A stretch of DNA of 64,000 nt from Pectinophora gossypiella (GCF_024362695.1 NC_065423.1:3217001-3281000); one strand, 5' to 3'; shown: positions 10,616 to 22,104, counted from the first letter of the stretch. Notes: generated by a model from the sequence alone, not told the origin. Program-made: numbers and translations.

Positions 10616-10842
10616 TCAACCCCCTGAATATATCAACTTACTTTATTAAGTTCGTCGCCAGAAGATTTCACCGGTTATAAATTAGTCTTCCCGGAGAATT
10701 AAGTACATTCCTGGTTATTTCTGAAAAGGCAGAAACCTAGAAAGTAACATAATACGCCCTGAATTTATCTGCTCACTTTATTAAGTTAGTTGTGCGAAGA
10801 TTTTTTCGTTGTAAATTAGTTTTTCGTAAGGGCTATATCTCA
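10616..10842. repeat. Diverged tandem duplication
   Basis: CCCTGAATATATCAACTTAC (10621..) and CCCTGAATTTATCTGCTCAC (10757..) begin two related blocks of about 75 bp, each containing ACTTTATTAAGTT and TAAATTAGT. Origin unknown. Confidence 0.45.
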
Positions 10843-11100
10843 CTAGGACACCCAGGTGGCGCCTGCAAAGTTTGGTTTGTGGTCTGGGCCGTTCGCCGCG
10901 GTCATGAACGAGTTCCGCGCGGTCGGGTCGCTGGAATAATCCACCGCAGTGGGGGCTGCTGGTGCGGCTCTTCTTGTCCTGGTCAAGGGCCCAGTACCCG
11001 CCCTCGTGTTGCGCAGCTCGCGCAGTTTGACCGGGCAGGAAAGGCTGTTCGCCGGGTGTGTTCCCCCGCAGTTTGCGCAGGTTGCAGGTTGGGCAATCAG
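10843..11100 (-). pseudogene. Non-LTR retrotransposon ORF1 (Gag-like) remnant
   Basis: Read on the minus strand in the frame ending at the TAG at 10845..10843, the sequence gives a zinc knuckle CANCGGTHPANSLSC, then a basic Arg/Ala-rich stretch, then MTAANGPDHKPNFAGATW. This is the CCHC tail of a Jockey-group ORF1 protein. It is GC-rich against AT-rich surroundings. It lacks its 5' part, and a G16 run lies just beyond its upstream end. Longer frames on both strands here are out of register with this reading. Confidence 0.65.
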
Positions 11101-11125
11101 CGGGCAACAGAGGCAGCGGGCAACA

Positions 11126-11141
11126 GGGGGGGGGGGGGGGG
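11126..11141 (+). repeat. G16 homopolymer
   Basis: Sixteen consecutive G bases on the plus strand, next to GC-rich retroelement sequence. Could form a G-quadruplex, or reflect a sequencing length error. Confidence 0.8.
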
Positions 11142-11311
11142 AGAAACCTAGCTTAGACGCTGGTGGAGCGGAAAGTTGCAGTTCTGTACGTAGTATTATT
11201 CCTTATTGTATGCCCCTGGTTACGCAACTTTGTTGCCGGCAACCGAATCCTAAAGTTTTTCCCGTTGGCGGCGCAACCTATGTCATAGTTAGAAAGGGTC
11301 CTAAAAAGTAG

Positions 11312-11535
11312 GTACGGTCACGAGCATTAATATGTATACACTTTGGTACCATGTCACATTAACTTTTCTGACAAATTGTACTGTAAGTATCATAAACTGC
11401 CTATATACGTCCCACTGCTGGGCACAGGCCTCCCCTCAATCAACCGGAGGTGGTAACTGTAAGTATCACTAAATGTCAAATATGTTAGTGCGACGGAGTC
11501 TTAAAATGGGTACATTATATTGCTCATGACTGTAC
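11312..11535 (+). repeat. MITE P2 carrying a SINE-A fragment
   Basis: P2 ends are GTACGGTCACGAGCATTAAT and ATTGCTCATGACTGTAC. Inside, 11393..11455 is 63 bp of SINE-A 3' end in reverse orientation, flanked by a 13-bp duplication ACTGTAAGTATCA (11380..11392 and 11456..11468). The SINE therefore inserted into an existing P2 element by target-primed retroposition and was 5'-truncated. Confidence 0.8.
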
Positions 11536-11707
11536 ATAGGTATAGTAACATTATGAAACAGTGTTTCTAGCTGGTGCTGGAATGAAGGCACAGCAAAACA
11601 GAGCGCGTAAAGCGACAGATTTTCCCAGGTCAGACAAATTCCTGAAATTGTATTACCACGTTTTTAATAACGCGAGCCCTGTGCTGATGTTTTTCTTGCA
11701 GCTACTT

Positions 11708-11896
11708 TTCCTCAATTATGCACGTTAAGAAGCTGCAATAGTTTTAGGCGGATAAGACGTTCGACAATATCGACATTAAGTGGGTTTTTCCGTCGCAAAA
11801 TACTTGTTTTGACGGAAAATTCCACTTGATATCAAATCAGAATCAAGATCTGAATCATGTCTCAAAGTTTTTCTTTCGGTATCACTAACACCCTGT
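11708..11896 (+). repeat. LINE tail piece plus P1 half-copy
   Basis: 11720..11765 (AGAAGCTGCAATAGTTTTAG, GGCGGATAAGACGTTCG) matches the LINE 3' UTR at 49448..49585. 11775..11896 is the right half of a P1 MITE ending CACTAACACCCTG. Confidence 0.55.
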
Positions 11897-12009
11897 TTAT
11901 TTATTTTCTGATTATTTGTGGGTTCGCCCACGCTGTAAGTACTTCGAAGATGAGGGTAACTACCTTCATCTTAACAACATACGTAACATACGTAAGTACG
12001 AAGGCCGGA

Positions 12010-12192
12010 AGGTAGTAACATGATCCGTGCTTCGGAATGCACGTTAAACTGTCGGTCCCGTTTACTACTTACTGATGTAAGTATGTAGTCGTTACATGAG
12101 CCATGTCAAGGGCCGTAATGGGGCTTAATAACCCTGACACCAGGGTTGATGAGGTTGTTAATCCACCTCATAACCACGATGAGAAGAAGAGA
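12010..12192 (+). repeat. SINE-B, 5'-truncated
   Basis: Starts in the mid-body (GATCCGTGCTTCGGAA) and runs to CACGATGAGAAGAAGAG. The tRNA-like head is missing. Confidence 0.7.
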
Positions 12193-13207
12193 CTTACGAA
12201 GGTATATCAATTTTAATATTCGTAGATATCTTCGCATTAGCTCAGTTTACATTCGGTTTTCTTGGATACTGCCAACCACCAGTGGCTAGGAATTGGCACG
12301 GAACCAAACTTGTGTACCTGAGACTGCCAAAACGGATATTTGGTGAAAATTTTACTGAATTTAGTGAAAACTGCTGTTTAGTCGCTTTTATTTGTCTAAC
12401 ACACCGTAATACGATAAAATTGAAAGGCTCTGTGCTTCTTAGTCATAATTTGCCAGCAATGTGCTCCTACGCTGGGCTTATACCGAAGAAAAGAGCTTTC
12501 CGGGAATTTCGTCGCTTGAGCGTTTATCGATAAATTTTATAAGTCGTTTAGGGAAATTAGGGTTTAAAATATGATAGCAAAGGTAGTTGTTATAATCAAT
12601 ATAGGATTAATTATGGCACATGCCTCCCGTAAATCAATCGGAAGGGGAATTTGACAAAATAGGTAACTTTCATTGAATAGAAATAGTTTATTATAAATTT
12701 ACACACAAAAAAAAGACAATCAACATCATATCACCACTAAACAATTAATACAAAAAAAGCAAGACGGATGTTTGTCGAAATGATCATAAGGTGGTGGTGG
12801 ACGTCCTGAGATAAAAGGGCCTCACTCAGCACAAGACGCGGCGTGAACCACGACGCTGATATTATGTGGACCCTGTTTGTTGGGTGACGCACGAACATCG
12901 TGTTCCATAAACATGTGTTAATGGTGTACATTCATTATAATGTAATACCAAATAGAAAGAAAGAAAGAAAATATTTATTTCCATATTGGACGCCACATTT
13001 ACAAACTTAAATTACAGAAATAATAAAAAAAAAACTAAACAAAAAAACAAATAATTACAGACATTAAATACACAATGGAGGCGCCCAAAATAAATGATCG
13101 GAGATTTCCGGTACCTTATTCTATGCTGTAATACTTATATTGAACAAATTAAACAAAAAGAGCGTACTCTCATCTGAAAGGCCCCTGGTGTTGCGAGAGT
13201 CTATGGG
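12193..13207. other. No identified gene; short frames and an (AAAG)n tract
   Basis: Small open frames at 12282..12533 (plus) and 12737..12931 (minus) have no motif I recognise and look like chance or repeat-derived frames. An AAAGAAAGAAAG tract at about 12955..12972 followed by ATATTTATTT resembles a LINE tail on the minus strand. Confidence 0.45.
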
Positions 13208-13461
13208 AGTAAAGTAGTTTCCAATTAGTCAAATCAGTTACTTTTTTCTAGACGTCAATACACGAAATTACTTTGGAATCCGTATGAAAAAGAAACCTGT
13301 GACGTCATAGAAAAACTGACAAAATGTCACACATTTTATTTCATTTTTCTTTATTTAAATTTATAAATAAGTTAAATAGAAAAAATAAATCATTTTTTGT
13401 TGATCTGTCTTTATTTAGTAATCGGAATTTCATAATTTATCTTTGACCTAGGAAACTACCC
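13208..13461. repeat. MITE J
   Basis: Inverted ends GTAGTTTCC and GGAAACTACCC enclose a body with TGTGACGTCATAGAAAA and ATCTGTCTTTATTTAGTAAT. The second copy at 20390..20955 is split by retroposon E, and a fragment is at 42753..42840. Confidence 0.65.
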
Positions 13462-14325
13462 ATTTGCTTACCACCAAGCGATAAGTCTGCTCGTTTGCTC
13501 CCTATATTATAAAAAAAATATGGCAAGGTCGTTAAAGTAACTCCCCTCATTTGGCACTGGTCCAATGTTGCATTTGCCTTCACTTGGTTTGTTTAGACAC
13601 ACGGAGAGTCCTCACGGAGGACAGAGGGCTCACAAAACAAAGCAGGGAGTGCCTTCCCTCCTCACATTGTTAAAGTGCGCTTGGGAGGGCTGAGTTTTGA
13701 ATTTAGAACTAGACGAAGGCATGTTTGTGAATTTTCTAGATTGTTTATTAAGTTTTTCTTGCATCGATTTTATGGATCAGGATAAGTATATATGGGCAAC
13801 GTGATACAATTTTGTCACGGTAATTTTATCGATTCTGACGATATAATTATGTCGTTTTGTCGGTTGGTGCTAATATGTGACCTCTAATAAGACATGTCCT
13901 TCTGTCAAAATACGAACAAAATCACGTGGCACTCATGTTAGGGAAAAAACAAACTTATCGATATCGAAAAATTGATTGAATCGATCGATAATTTTATCAC
14001 ATCGGGCCAGCCATCGGGCTGGTTTTCCCTTCTAAACCCCATGGATTCAATCGTGTTACTTTCACTGATTTCATAATTCATTATAACTGTTTTTACTATT
14101 TTAATCGTTTGTGGTATCTATTTTAATGTATGGATTTTAAATCTGAAATAAATGATATTATTATAACTCATTGATTGGCATAAGTGAAAATTGTTTTTGG
14201 GTTTTGAGCATTGTCCTTTGACACTTCATGATATTCAACGTATATGGATGCTACTCGTATCTGGCTATTGGGAAATGGACCATAAGACAACTCCTAGAAA
14301 GGTTGAAACCACAGAAACACTGTGA
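13462..14325. other. No gene or repeat recognised
   Basis: Spacer with ATCGAT-rich patches around 13955..14010 and no supported frame. Confidence 0.5.
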
Positions 14326-14915
14326 ATGATGTCTTCTATCGTGTGAGTTGTGAGGTGGACCAACTCCATCAACCCTGGTGTCAGGGTTACTATTGATTGA
14401 AGGCCCCTGACACATTGGCCCCTGTTACATGAGTAGTCGTTACTACTAATTTACATCATTGAAGTCAGCGGGACCACCGGCTTAACGTGCACTGATCATC
14501 TTTCTTTTGGACAATCAGATGATCAGCCTGTAATGTTCTACTAAATATAAACAGGATGTTTAAAAGAAAGGCCAGGTCAAGGGTATTCTAAACCGGCGAG
14601 CATGCATGAAGACTGATGAGCGTGGAGGTATCCAGGAATGAGTCATCATCATCTCCCTAGCATTATCCCGTTTTTCACAGGGTCCGATTACTTAATCTGA
14701 AGATTTGACCGGTCCGGTTTTTTACAGAAGCGACTGCCAGTCTGACTCTCCAACCCGCGAAGGGAAAACCAGCCCAATACAGGTCAAGTCACATACCTCC
14801 GAAAATGGATCCAAACTAGGGATCACAAAGTGATTTTCGTGATGTGTCCCGGGACATTTGAACCTGGGATCTCGTGAGCCCATCGCTCAAACCATTAAAC
14901 CACGGAGACCGTTGT
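14326..14915 (-). repeat. SINE-B interrupted by other repeat sequence
   Basis: The SINE-B 3' part is at 14326..14546 and its tRNA-like head at 14812..14915. Between them, 14638..14800 is a fragment of SINE-G (CATCTCCCTAGCATTATCCC, GAAGGGAAAACCAGCCCAAT) in reverse orientation. Confidence 0.65.
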
Positions 14916-15196
14916 GAATGATGTGATTGACATACACAACCATAGATGTTGAGTGAAGACAAATAAAATTTCGAGCGACGACGTTGCAATCACAGCTTAT
15001 CGGGTTCCACAACAATTTCACGGCGCATTTCCCGTTCGCGTTGGCAACATTTCATTCCGCTTGGAGGCTTCATGAAATGACAGATTGGTTATTTGTTTAC
15101 TGATTACATTTTAAAAAGGCACGATGGAATATCCTTTTGCTCTATGATGTGTAAAGTTAGTTATTCTGAGGAACGTTCCATAATTACCCGCATAAT

Positions 15197-15426
15197 TACA
15201 GGGAGTTAGTGACATCGTAACGAAAACTTTGGGGCATGATTTAGACCATCATTCTGAGAGTTATCAAAATGGATTTCTCGTCGGAAAAGTATGGAACTGA
15301 AATTAATTAAAAAAAACACTTAAATTTTCATGAATTTTCCGACAGGAAATTCCACTTGATAGCAACTCAGAATCATGGTCTGAATCATCCTCCTCAGTAT
15401 TTGTTACAGTGTCACTAACACCCATA
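15197..15426. repeat. Palindromic MITE P1
   Basis: TACAGGGAGTTAGTGACATC to CACTAACACCCATA, with inverted halves around an AT-rich centre. A second copy starts 30 bp downstream. Confidence 0.72.
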
Positions 15427-15456
15427 CCTACTTAGTTGGTTACCTGTATGTATTTA

Positions 15457-15662
15457 TACCGGGTGTAAGTGACACGAATACTGAGAGGGATGATTCGGCT
15501 CATTATTCTGAGTTAAAATCAAGTGGAATTTTCCATCGCAAAAGTATAGCATCGAAAAAAAATCATGAATTTTGCGACGGAAAATTCCACTTGATATTAA
15601 CTCAGAATCATGGTCAGAATCATCCGCCTCAGTATTCGTTACGATGTCACTAACACCCTGCA
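15457..15662. repeat. Palindromic MITE P1 (second of a pair)
   Basis: TACCGGGTGTAAGTGACACG to CACTAACACCCTGCA. The centre is shortened relative to other copies. An open frame crossing it on the minus strand is a by-product of the palindrome. Confidence 0.7.
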
Positions 15663-15899
15663 TTATCTATAACGCAGGCTGATCATCAAATTCTCCTGAT
15701 TCATGGTTTCTGCCGACCCCGGTATAGGAACAGCGCGAAGACACGTGCAATTGCCATTGGAAGTAAATAACGATCGATCTTGTATCTCGGAGGGAGGCCT
15801 GAGGTCGACAGAGTCAAGGATAGTTCTAATGGAGGGCGAGCCTTGAGACCTCTTGAGAGGGTAAATATGAAGCGAAGATTACTTTATATACTTACTTCG

Positions 15900-16112
15900 A
15901 CCAAGTTGTCAACCAGCTGGGAGTTAGTAGAACGCTTGCCTCTCACTTTGAGGTCGCAGGTTCGAATCCAGCACAGGCTGACAGCCCGCAATGTGCTAAT
16001 TAACCAGGGCTCACAAAGTGATTTTTGTGATATGTCCCCACCGGGATTCCACCCCGGAACCTCCGGATCGTAAGCCCAACGCTCAACTACTATTCCACGG
16101 AGGACGTTACTC
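15900..16112. repeat. Two SINE heads joined tail-less, opposite strands
   Basis: 15905..15985 is a SINE-G head on the plus strand (CCAGCTGGGAGTTAGTAGAA..., GTTCGAATCC). 16009..16112 is a SINE-B head on the minus strand (CACCGGGATTCCACCCCGG). Both lack their 3' bodies, so this is a rearranged junction. Confidence 0.6.
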
Positions 16113-17334
16113 ATAACATATCGAAGCATCACGCATGTATCCCTGAAGGGGTAGGCAGAGGTGTCCAGTTTCTTACACAATCAGTAATATCCCCAAATAT
16201 CAAAATTAATTATAAATGGAATTCCATAGTCTCTGTTTGCAAAACAATAGGTACATAAACGGTTTTATCCGCAACACGATAAATATATCTTTCTCCTTTT
16301 ATTTTCCAACCGTGTGAAAAGATTTTGATAAAAATCTAAGTAAAACTCGACGCAATGTGGGCTGAATGTCGAGAACCTTTTTATTCTAATGGAAGATTTA
16401 ACTTGAGGTTTCAGCTTGAGATATATACCCGAAAAGGTTTCTTAACACTTGATTGATTCCGTGGGTTTGGAAGTTAAAGAGTTATCTTGGAAGATTCGCT
16501 TTGCTTCAAGTTTACGTATTTGTTTAAATTAATTTTGTTTGATAGGATTCTAATTGGACGGAACGGGTTACTAATGAAGAAGTGCTAGAAAGAGTAAACG
16601 AATATTGAGAGTCATTAAGGACAGAAGAGGCAAGGTGATTTGACACTTAATAAGACACGACGAATTTATTAAAAACATCATAGAACAGAAGATAGAATGA
16701 AAGAAAGGAATAAGGAAAACTAAGAAGAGCTCACATGGAACAAATTAAAGAGAAGGCGAACGTCGTGTCTTACGTATATATAAGGAATTTAAGGAACTCA
16801 AAGAATTGACTCTTGATAAACAAGAGTGGAGAATGCTGCAGTTGCTTTAATCCAGGTCAAAATTTGTAGTCGTTTTACCCGGATTAAAATTAATTTACAA
16901 AATCGCGTTTTTTTTTAAGAAAATCACATTGGTATGTGATTTTTTACTATAAGGTGACGTTGTAAAAAAAAAAACCTTATTTTATTAGAAAGAAAGAAAA
17001 AATATTTAATCGACATACTTATTGGTTTCACATATTAAAACAAAATAATACAATTATGAATGTGTGCCGAAACGGTTCCACCTCAGCATAATGCCATAGC
17101 CTACTATGACGCTGATTTTCAGTTGGAACCGATAAGGTAATCAGGTAACACATTATACAAAAAAAATGGACACGAAGTCTAAGCATATTTTGAAGTTTCT
17201 AATTAATTAAATATATATTAAAAAAAAAAACTAAAAATGTTTGTATTCTTATATGTCAGTATTTAGTATGTAGTGCAAAATATATAAGTAGGTATCTAAG
17301 ATAAATATTTTATAAAAACTATTTTTATTATTAT
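16113..17334. other. No gene; possible LINE tail
   Basis: No supported reading frame. 16980..17165 begins AGAAAGAAAGAAAAAATATTT and could be a minus-strand LINE 3' end. A small hairpin (AAAATCACAT/ATGTGATTTTT) lies at about 16919..16946. Confidence 0.4.
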
Positions 17335-17664
17335 AATAAACTGCCTATATACATCCCACTGCTGGGCACAAGCCTCCTCTCAATCAACCGGAGGGGGTAT
17401 GGAGCATACTCCACCACGCTGCTCCACTGCGGGTTGGTGGAGGTGTTTTTACGGCTAATAGCCGGGACCAACGGCTTAACGTGCCCTCCGAAGCACGGAA
17501 TCATCCTACTTTTTCGGAAAATCAGGTGATTCAAGCCTGAAAAGTCCTTACCAAACAAAGGACAGTCTCACAAAGTGATTTCGACAATGTCCCCATCGGG
17601 AATCGAACCCGGAACTCCAGATTGTGAACCTAACGCTCTAACCACTAGACCACGGAGGCTGTTA
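17335..17664 (-). repeat. SINE-A, full length
   Basis: 3' end AAACTGCCTATATACATCCC at left; tRNA-like head at right with box B (GGGAATCGAACCCGG) and CTCTAACCACTAGACCACGG at 17634..17653. Best preserved minus-strand copy. Confidence 0.8.
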
Positions 17665-17694
17665 TTTTTTATTATTATTATTTTATAGGATGTA

Positions 17695-17896
17695 AGAGGC
17701 TCCAAATGACACCTTTCGGAGCCCAAGCCAACCTCGCCTGCACGCGGTACATCCTGCTGTTCAACGAAAGAGGCTCTGGCGACCCACCAACACGCACTGG
17801 ACCAGCGCGGTGGGCTTATGGTCCAAACCCCCCCTTTGGGGGAGGCCTATGCCCAGCAGTGGGCGTGGTACGGCTGATGATGATGATGATGATGAT
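17695..17896 (+). repeat. Retroposon with RTE-like LINE 3' end
   Basis: GC-rich block ending TGGGGGAGGCCTATGCCCAG, CAGTGGGCGTGGTACGGCTG and (ATG)n. The last 50 bp match the 3' end of the LINE remnant at 10331..10615 in reverse, as expected for a SINE or truncated LINE sharing that tail. Confidence 0.6.
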
Positions 17897-18254
17897 TATT
17901 TTATATTTACTTGTTGAATTAATATGTTATAACACGGCATTGGGATTTCTAAGTGTTCTTTATTCGGAAGCTTTTATTAGTGAAATTTTGATTAACGAAG
18001 CCTTTTTCTCATTCATAATGTCGCCTTTGTGAGATCAAGTGCTAGGATCTGGGCGAGTCTTATCTATCACTTCAGATCTAAAGAGATGCTGAGTTGTCGG
18101 AGGAAATCTAGAGTAGAGGGGCTTCCGATATTAAACCACTTGCAAGTTTATCGCTTTAGAAATCTCTGGAGGGATCTTAGATGCTAATGTTATAATTTTA
18201 TACCTCTACATGTAATGTAGGACTTTAACACGTGTATTACCTCCTAAGGTGGAC

Positions 18255-18397
18255 TAAGGGTGGTATTAATAAACGAATCTCAGCTGAGACTGCCCTCAAG
18301 ATCATGCTCAAGTCTCTGTTTTTATATGAGAACTGTCACATTGACATGATCTTGAGGGCAGTCTCGAAGCTGAGACTAGTTTATTAATACCACCATA
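18255..18397. repeat. Foldback element (palindromic MITE)
   Basis: GGTGGTATTAATAAACGAAT and a block with GAGACTGCCCTCAAGATCAT are repeated inverted at the right end (ATGATCTTGAGGGCAGTCTC, TAGTTTATTAATACCACC). The arms are about 55 bp with a short AT-rich loop. Confidence 0.7.
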
Positions 18398-18429
18398 AGA
18401 GTGAATAAAATAAGATAAACTTAATTTAA

Positions 18430-18665
18430 TGTCACAGCCTCCGTGGTCTAGTGGTTAGAGCGTTAGGCTCACGATCTGGAGGTCCAGGTTCGATTCCCGA
18501 TGGGGACATTGTCGAAATCACGTTGTGAGATTATCCTTTCTTTGGTAAGGACTTTTCAGGCTTGAATCACCTGATTGTCCGAAAAAGTAAGATGATTCCG
18601 TGCTTCGGAGGGCACGTTAAGCCGTTGGTCCAGGCTATTCGCCGTTAAAACACCTCCACGGGGCC
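18430..18665 (+). repeat. SINE-A, 3'-truncated
   Basis: Clear tRNA-like head (GTGGTCTAGTGGTTAGAGCG, box B GGTTCGATTCC) and body up to AAAACACCTCCACGGGG; the family 3' end is missing. Confidence 0.75.
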
Positions 18666-18734
18666 ACCAAGGGGCATGTATTGACGTACTTAAAATATAA
18701 AATTATATTTTGTTGGATGCCAACACACAGGACA

Positions 18735-18935
18735 TACCGTACCAAAAATGCATTTTTCAGGAATATGGGTTTCCTCACGATGTTTTCCTTCACCGCTGAG
18801 CACGAGATAATTATTTATGATCAAACGTGAATTCGAAAACAAATTCGAAAATCAATTGGTTTAAGCCTTCTCGGATTCGAACCTGCGACCTCAAATTGAG
18901 AGTTAACCGTTCTACCAACTGGGCTACCACGACTC
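18735..18935 (-). repeat. SINE-G, head and mid-body
   Basis: The reverse-strand tRNA-like head is at the right (GGATTCGAACCTGCGACCTC, ACCAACTGGGCTACCACGAC). The body contains TGTGTTGG..., TTTCCTCACGATGTTTTCCT. The 3' part seen in the copy at 36053..36320 is replaced by other sequence. Confidence 0.65.
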
Positions 18936-19790
18936 TTCGACGTAATACCGTTCTAACGTAATATTATTCTTTATTCAATAACCATAATTCCGTAATAATA
19001 TTTAATATCAAATGAATTTAATTGAATTTTGTAATAGCTGTGACGTGTAATTATTATTATCAATAAATTGCTATGATTATGAAATATCAATTCAGTCTAT
19101 TCATGTGTTCGTACCCGTCTGTTACACGTGTAACTTGCTTAATCCTGATAAAAATTTAGACAATTCTGGCAAATGCCAACCCCATTTAATGAGATGGCAT
19201 CTACGTAATATTGTCCACTGGGCAATGTGCCAAGAGTAAAACAGCGATTTAATGTTTGCTGGAAGGATCCGAATTCCATTCAATGATAGTATTAACACGC
19301 AATGTGTATGAACCACATATGGGGCAAAAAAATTGAAACTCATACGTGCATGGCCCATATGTGGGGCACATGTTTTCATCCCATAGTGTGTCTATGTACA
19401 TAAATTCCAATGTGTTTATCAAGATATAACATTGCACGTGAGGGGTTGATATGTAATTTTCACAGTTATACAGTGAACGTGTTAATTGGTACAATATAAT
19501 TATCATTACAATAAGATTATACATGTATGTATCTATACAGTAGGTACCTATATAAAAGTCACATTTGTGGAACTTGGGGAAGTTAGAAGACAACTTTAGA
19601 CCCAGGCGTGAGGTAAGGTCAAGCATAGAAGCATTTTTAGGGTCCTGATCATTTTGTTGTCCGTCAGTCTGTCTGTCAATAAGGCCACCATTTGCCATGT
19701 AATTAATTAATAGTATTTTTGTAATGATTTGTTTTTATTTTCGTGCAATAAAGTGTATTTGTATTGTGTTGTATTGTATTGTATTGTAAA
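18936..19790. other. Unrecognised region ending in a LINE tail
   Basis: 19676..19790 repeats the LINE 3' UTR at 10050..10146 (CCACCATTTGCCATGTAATT..., AATAAAGTG, then (TTGTA)n). Overlapping minus-strand frames at 19122..19698 contain a LIDRQTDGQQND phrase of the low-complexity kind found in lepidopteran repeats; I do not call them genes. Confidence 0.4.
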
Positions 19791-20389
19791 TACCCTTTTT
19801 TCGGGAACACGTCGAGTTATCAAGTTGAAATTTACATCTACTTAATAATTGTGTCTGCCTCGAATTAGAAGCTAGAATTTTACTGCAATCTAAAGATACG
19901 TAATTTTTTGTCCATATTTTAATAAATTTGCATTTCGCAGGGGAATCAAATTCTATGGGGTACCTATTTGGCAAGAAGGAAGGTCGAACTCACACTTGGC
20001 TTTTTTTGTATTTCAATTTAAACCAAAATACGTTTCTTGAAACTGGAAATCTAGCCTTGACTCATACTCATTTATTCATAAAAAAATTAATTTTACATGT
20101 CAAATGTTAACTTATATTATATCAAAGATAGTTACCACTTTGGACGTTTGCAAGTCTGAACTCAGACCTCAGTCTATATTTAAGCAACGCTATGGAATAG
20201 AAGGTATTTCCTATCCTATTCTCTGTCTGTCTCTACATAGTTAAGGCGATGCGACGCGACGGCGGGCGTTTGAGAAACCGCATTTGAATCGCAAAGTGTC
20301 ACGCTAGTTAGGTGGTACTTAAGTGGTTTTCTTCAGACACAGTACCTACCTGCTTCTCTTTCATTGACATTTAGTAATAGGGTAGTTTC
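19791..20389. other. No gene recognised
   Basis: AT-rich spacer. Small frames on both strands lack motifs. Confidence 0.5.
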
Positions 20390-20955
20390 CAACTAGTCAA
20401 ATCAGTTGCTTTTTACTAAACGTCAAAACACGAAATTACTATGTAATTTGTATGAAAAAACAACTTGTGACGTCATAGAAAACGTGATAAAATGTCGCAC
20501 TTATTATTACTTCTTTCTTTATTAAAATTTATAAGTAAGTTAATTAGAAAAAAGAAAACGTTTTTGTCACCTTTAGATCTGTCTTTGTTTAGCATAGGGC
20601 AATACGGACCTTTTTTTTTGTTTTTTTTGACGTGACTTATTGTAGATTTGCCGCAGATGGCATTAACTACTTGGCCGGACAAATGGGGAGCGCTGATGGC
20701 TCTCACCGGGTACAACGTTTAAGACAACAGGCCTGAGGGTGCCCAGTTGGGCGCGAACCTCGGCTCAGGGCGTCGTCTGAGAGGAAAAATATTTGAAAGA
20801 ATTAATCGACCCTAGTCGGTCGATAGCGATAAGCGCAGAATGAGGGAAATCGTCGACCATGCCGGCGGGGTTGGTATCGGGGCAATACGAACCACTTCCC
20901 CTTTCCATTTAGTAATCAGAATTTCATAATTTATCTTTGATCTAGGAAACTGCCC
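20390..20955. repeat. MITE J split by retroposon E
   Basis: J ends GGGTAGTTTCC (20390) and GGAAACTGCCC (20945..20955) bracket an E element at 20611..20879. E is on the minus strand with its poly-A tail read as poly-T at 20611..20629. It is flanked by GGGCAATACGGACC (20597..20610) and GGGCAATACGAACC (20880..20893). This shows E is a poly-A retroposon and is younger than J here. Confidence 0.8.
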
Positions 20956-21174
20956 AATTAGCCGTTTCTGGGGTCTGTCTTTTTCGTTTTCCTCTATCAG
21001 ACGTGTCGTGCTCAGATATATTGCAGAACAATGAGATTTTTACCAGTTCTGGACAGTCTTGAGGGACGGGGCTGGCATAACAAACTTTGTTAAAAGCCCC
21101 TTAATAAAAAAAATGAATATGGAACGAAGTTACCCGCTGACATAGCATTACAAAATACCCCAATATTATATAAT
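20956..21174. other. No gene recognised
   Basis: Short spacer with no frame of note. Confidence 0.5.
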
Positions 21175-21700
21175 TAACATAACATAAAATCACCACTATA
21201 TTCCAGTTGAGGTAGTCAGAGGTAACTAACGGCCTCCGTGGTCCAGTGGTTGAGCGTTGGGCTCACGATCCGGAGGTCCTGGGTTCGAATCCCGGTAGGG
21301 ACATATCACAAAAATCACTTTGTGATACCTAGTTTGGTTAGGACATTACAGGCTGATCACCTGATTGTCCGAAAGTAAGACGATCCGTGCTTCGGAAGGC
21401 ACGTTAAGCCGTTGGTCCCGGTTACTACTTACTGATGTAAGTACGTAGTCGTTACATGAGCCATGTCAGGGGCCTTTGGCGGCTCAATAGTAACCCTGAC
21501 ACCAGGATTGATGAGGTTGGTAATCCCCCTCACAACCCACACGATAGAAGAATAGAAGAGTTAGAGGCACATCCATCACAGGATGAATTAAGTACCGACA
21601 CCTCAGCGAGCTTTCTGTAAGACCAACGTGTTAGGTGGTGAGCCGTATCGCCGTCTATAATGGTCGAGCCAACTGTGTTCGTGAAAACTGCACTAAGTTA
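21175..21700. repeat. Family H copy split by SINE-B
   Basis: H sequence on both sides (AGTTGAGGTAGTCAGAGGTA and GATGAATTAAGTACCGACAC, ending GTCGAGCCAACTGTG-type sequence) flanks a full plus-strand SINE-B at about 21227..21562. A degraded duplication AGAGGTAAC/AGAGGCAC brackets the SINE. The SINE head is intact (GGTCCAGTGGTTGAGCG, GGTTCGAATCCCGG). Confidence 0.75.
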
Positions 21701-22104
21701 ATAACTCATTTTCATAATTACGAGTACATAATTCAATTTAAAAGCACTTTTCTTAATTCACGGGCTAAGATATAAAACAAACGTTTGCATAATATTATTT
21801 CTTGTTTTATTTATAAAGGAATAAATATTTAACATTACAAAAAACACCAGACAAAAATATCGTTTAGTTTATAATTACGAGAAAATTACATTCTAAACCA
21901 TTCCCAAGCATACACTTTCTAGCAATTTAAGTGTATTCACGGATACTTTATTCTGTTTATGTCTGGGTTGGGACTGTTGTAAGCGATAAGCGTTCTTGTT
22001 CTTTTCTCTTGTGGGTTGAGAGTTGAATGACCGGCCTCATCAACTTGGTGACAATAAAAAAGGACAACGACAAAATATATACAACTAGCATGGATCTCGC
22101 GGAA
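21701..22104. other. AT-rich spacer
   Basis: No gene recognised. Confidence 0.5.

Noticed and set aside
10781..11311. Host genes in GC-rich frames on both strands
   Set aside because: The frames overlap each other and are out of register with a recognisable retrotransposon ORF1 frame.
12282..12533. 83-residue protein
   Set aside because: No motif and no supporting context; length is within chance expectation for this window.
19249..19698. 149-residue minus-strand protein
   Set aside because: Contains a low-complexity LIDRQTDGQQND phrase typical of repeats, overlaps another frame and crosses a LINE tail.
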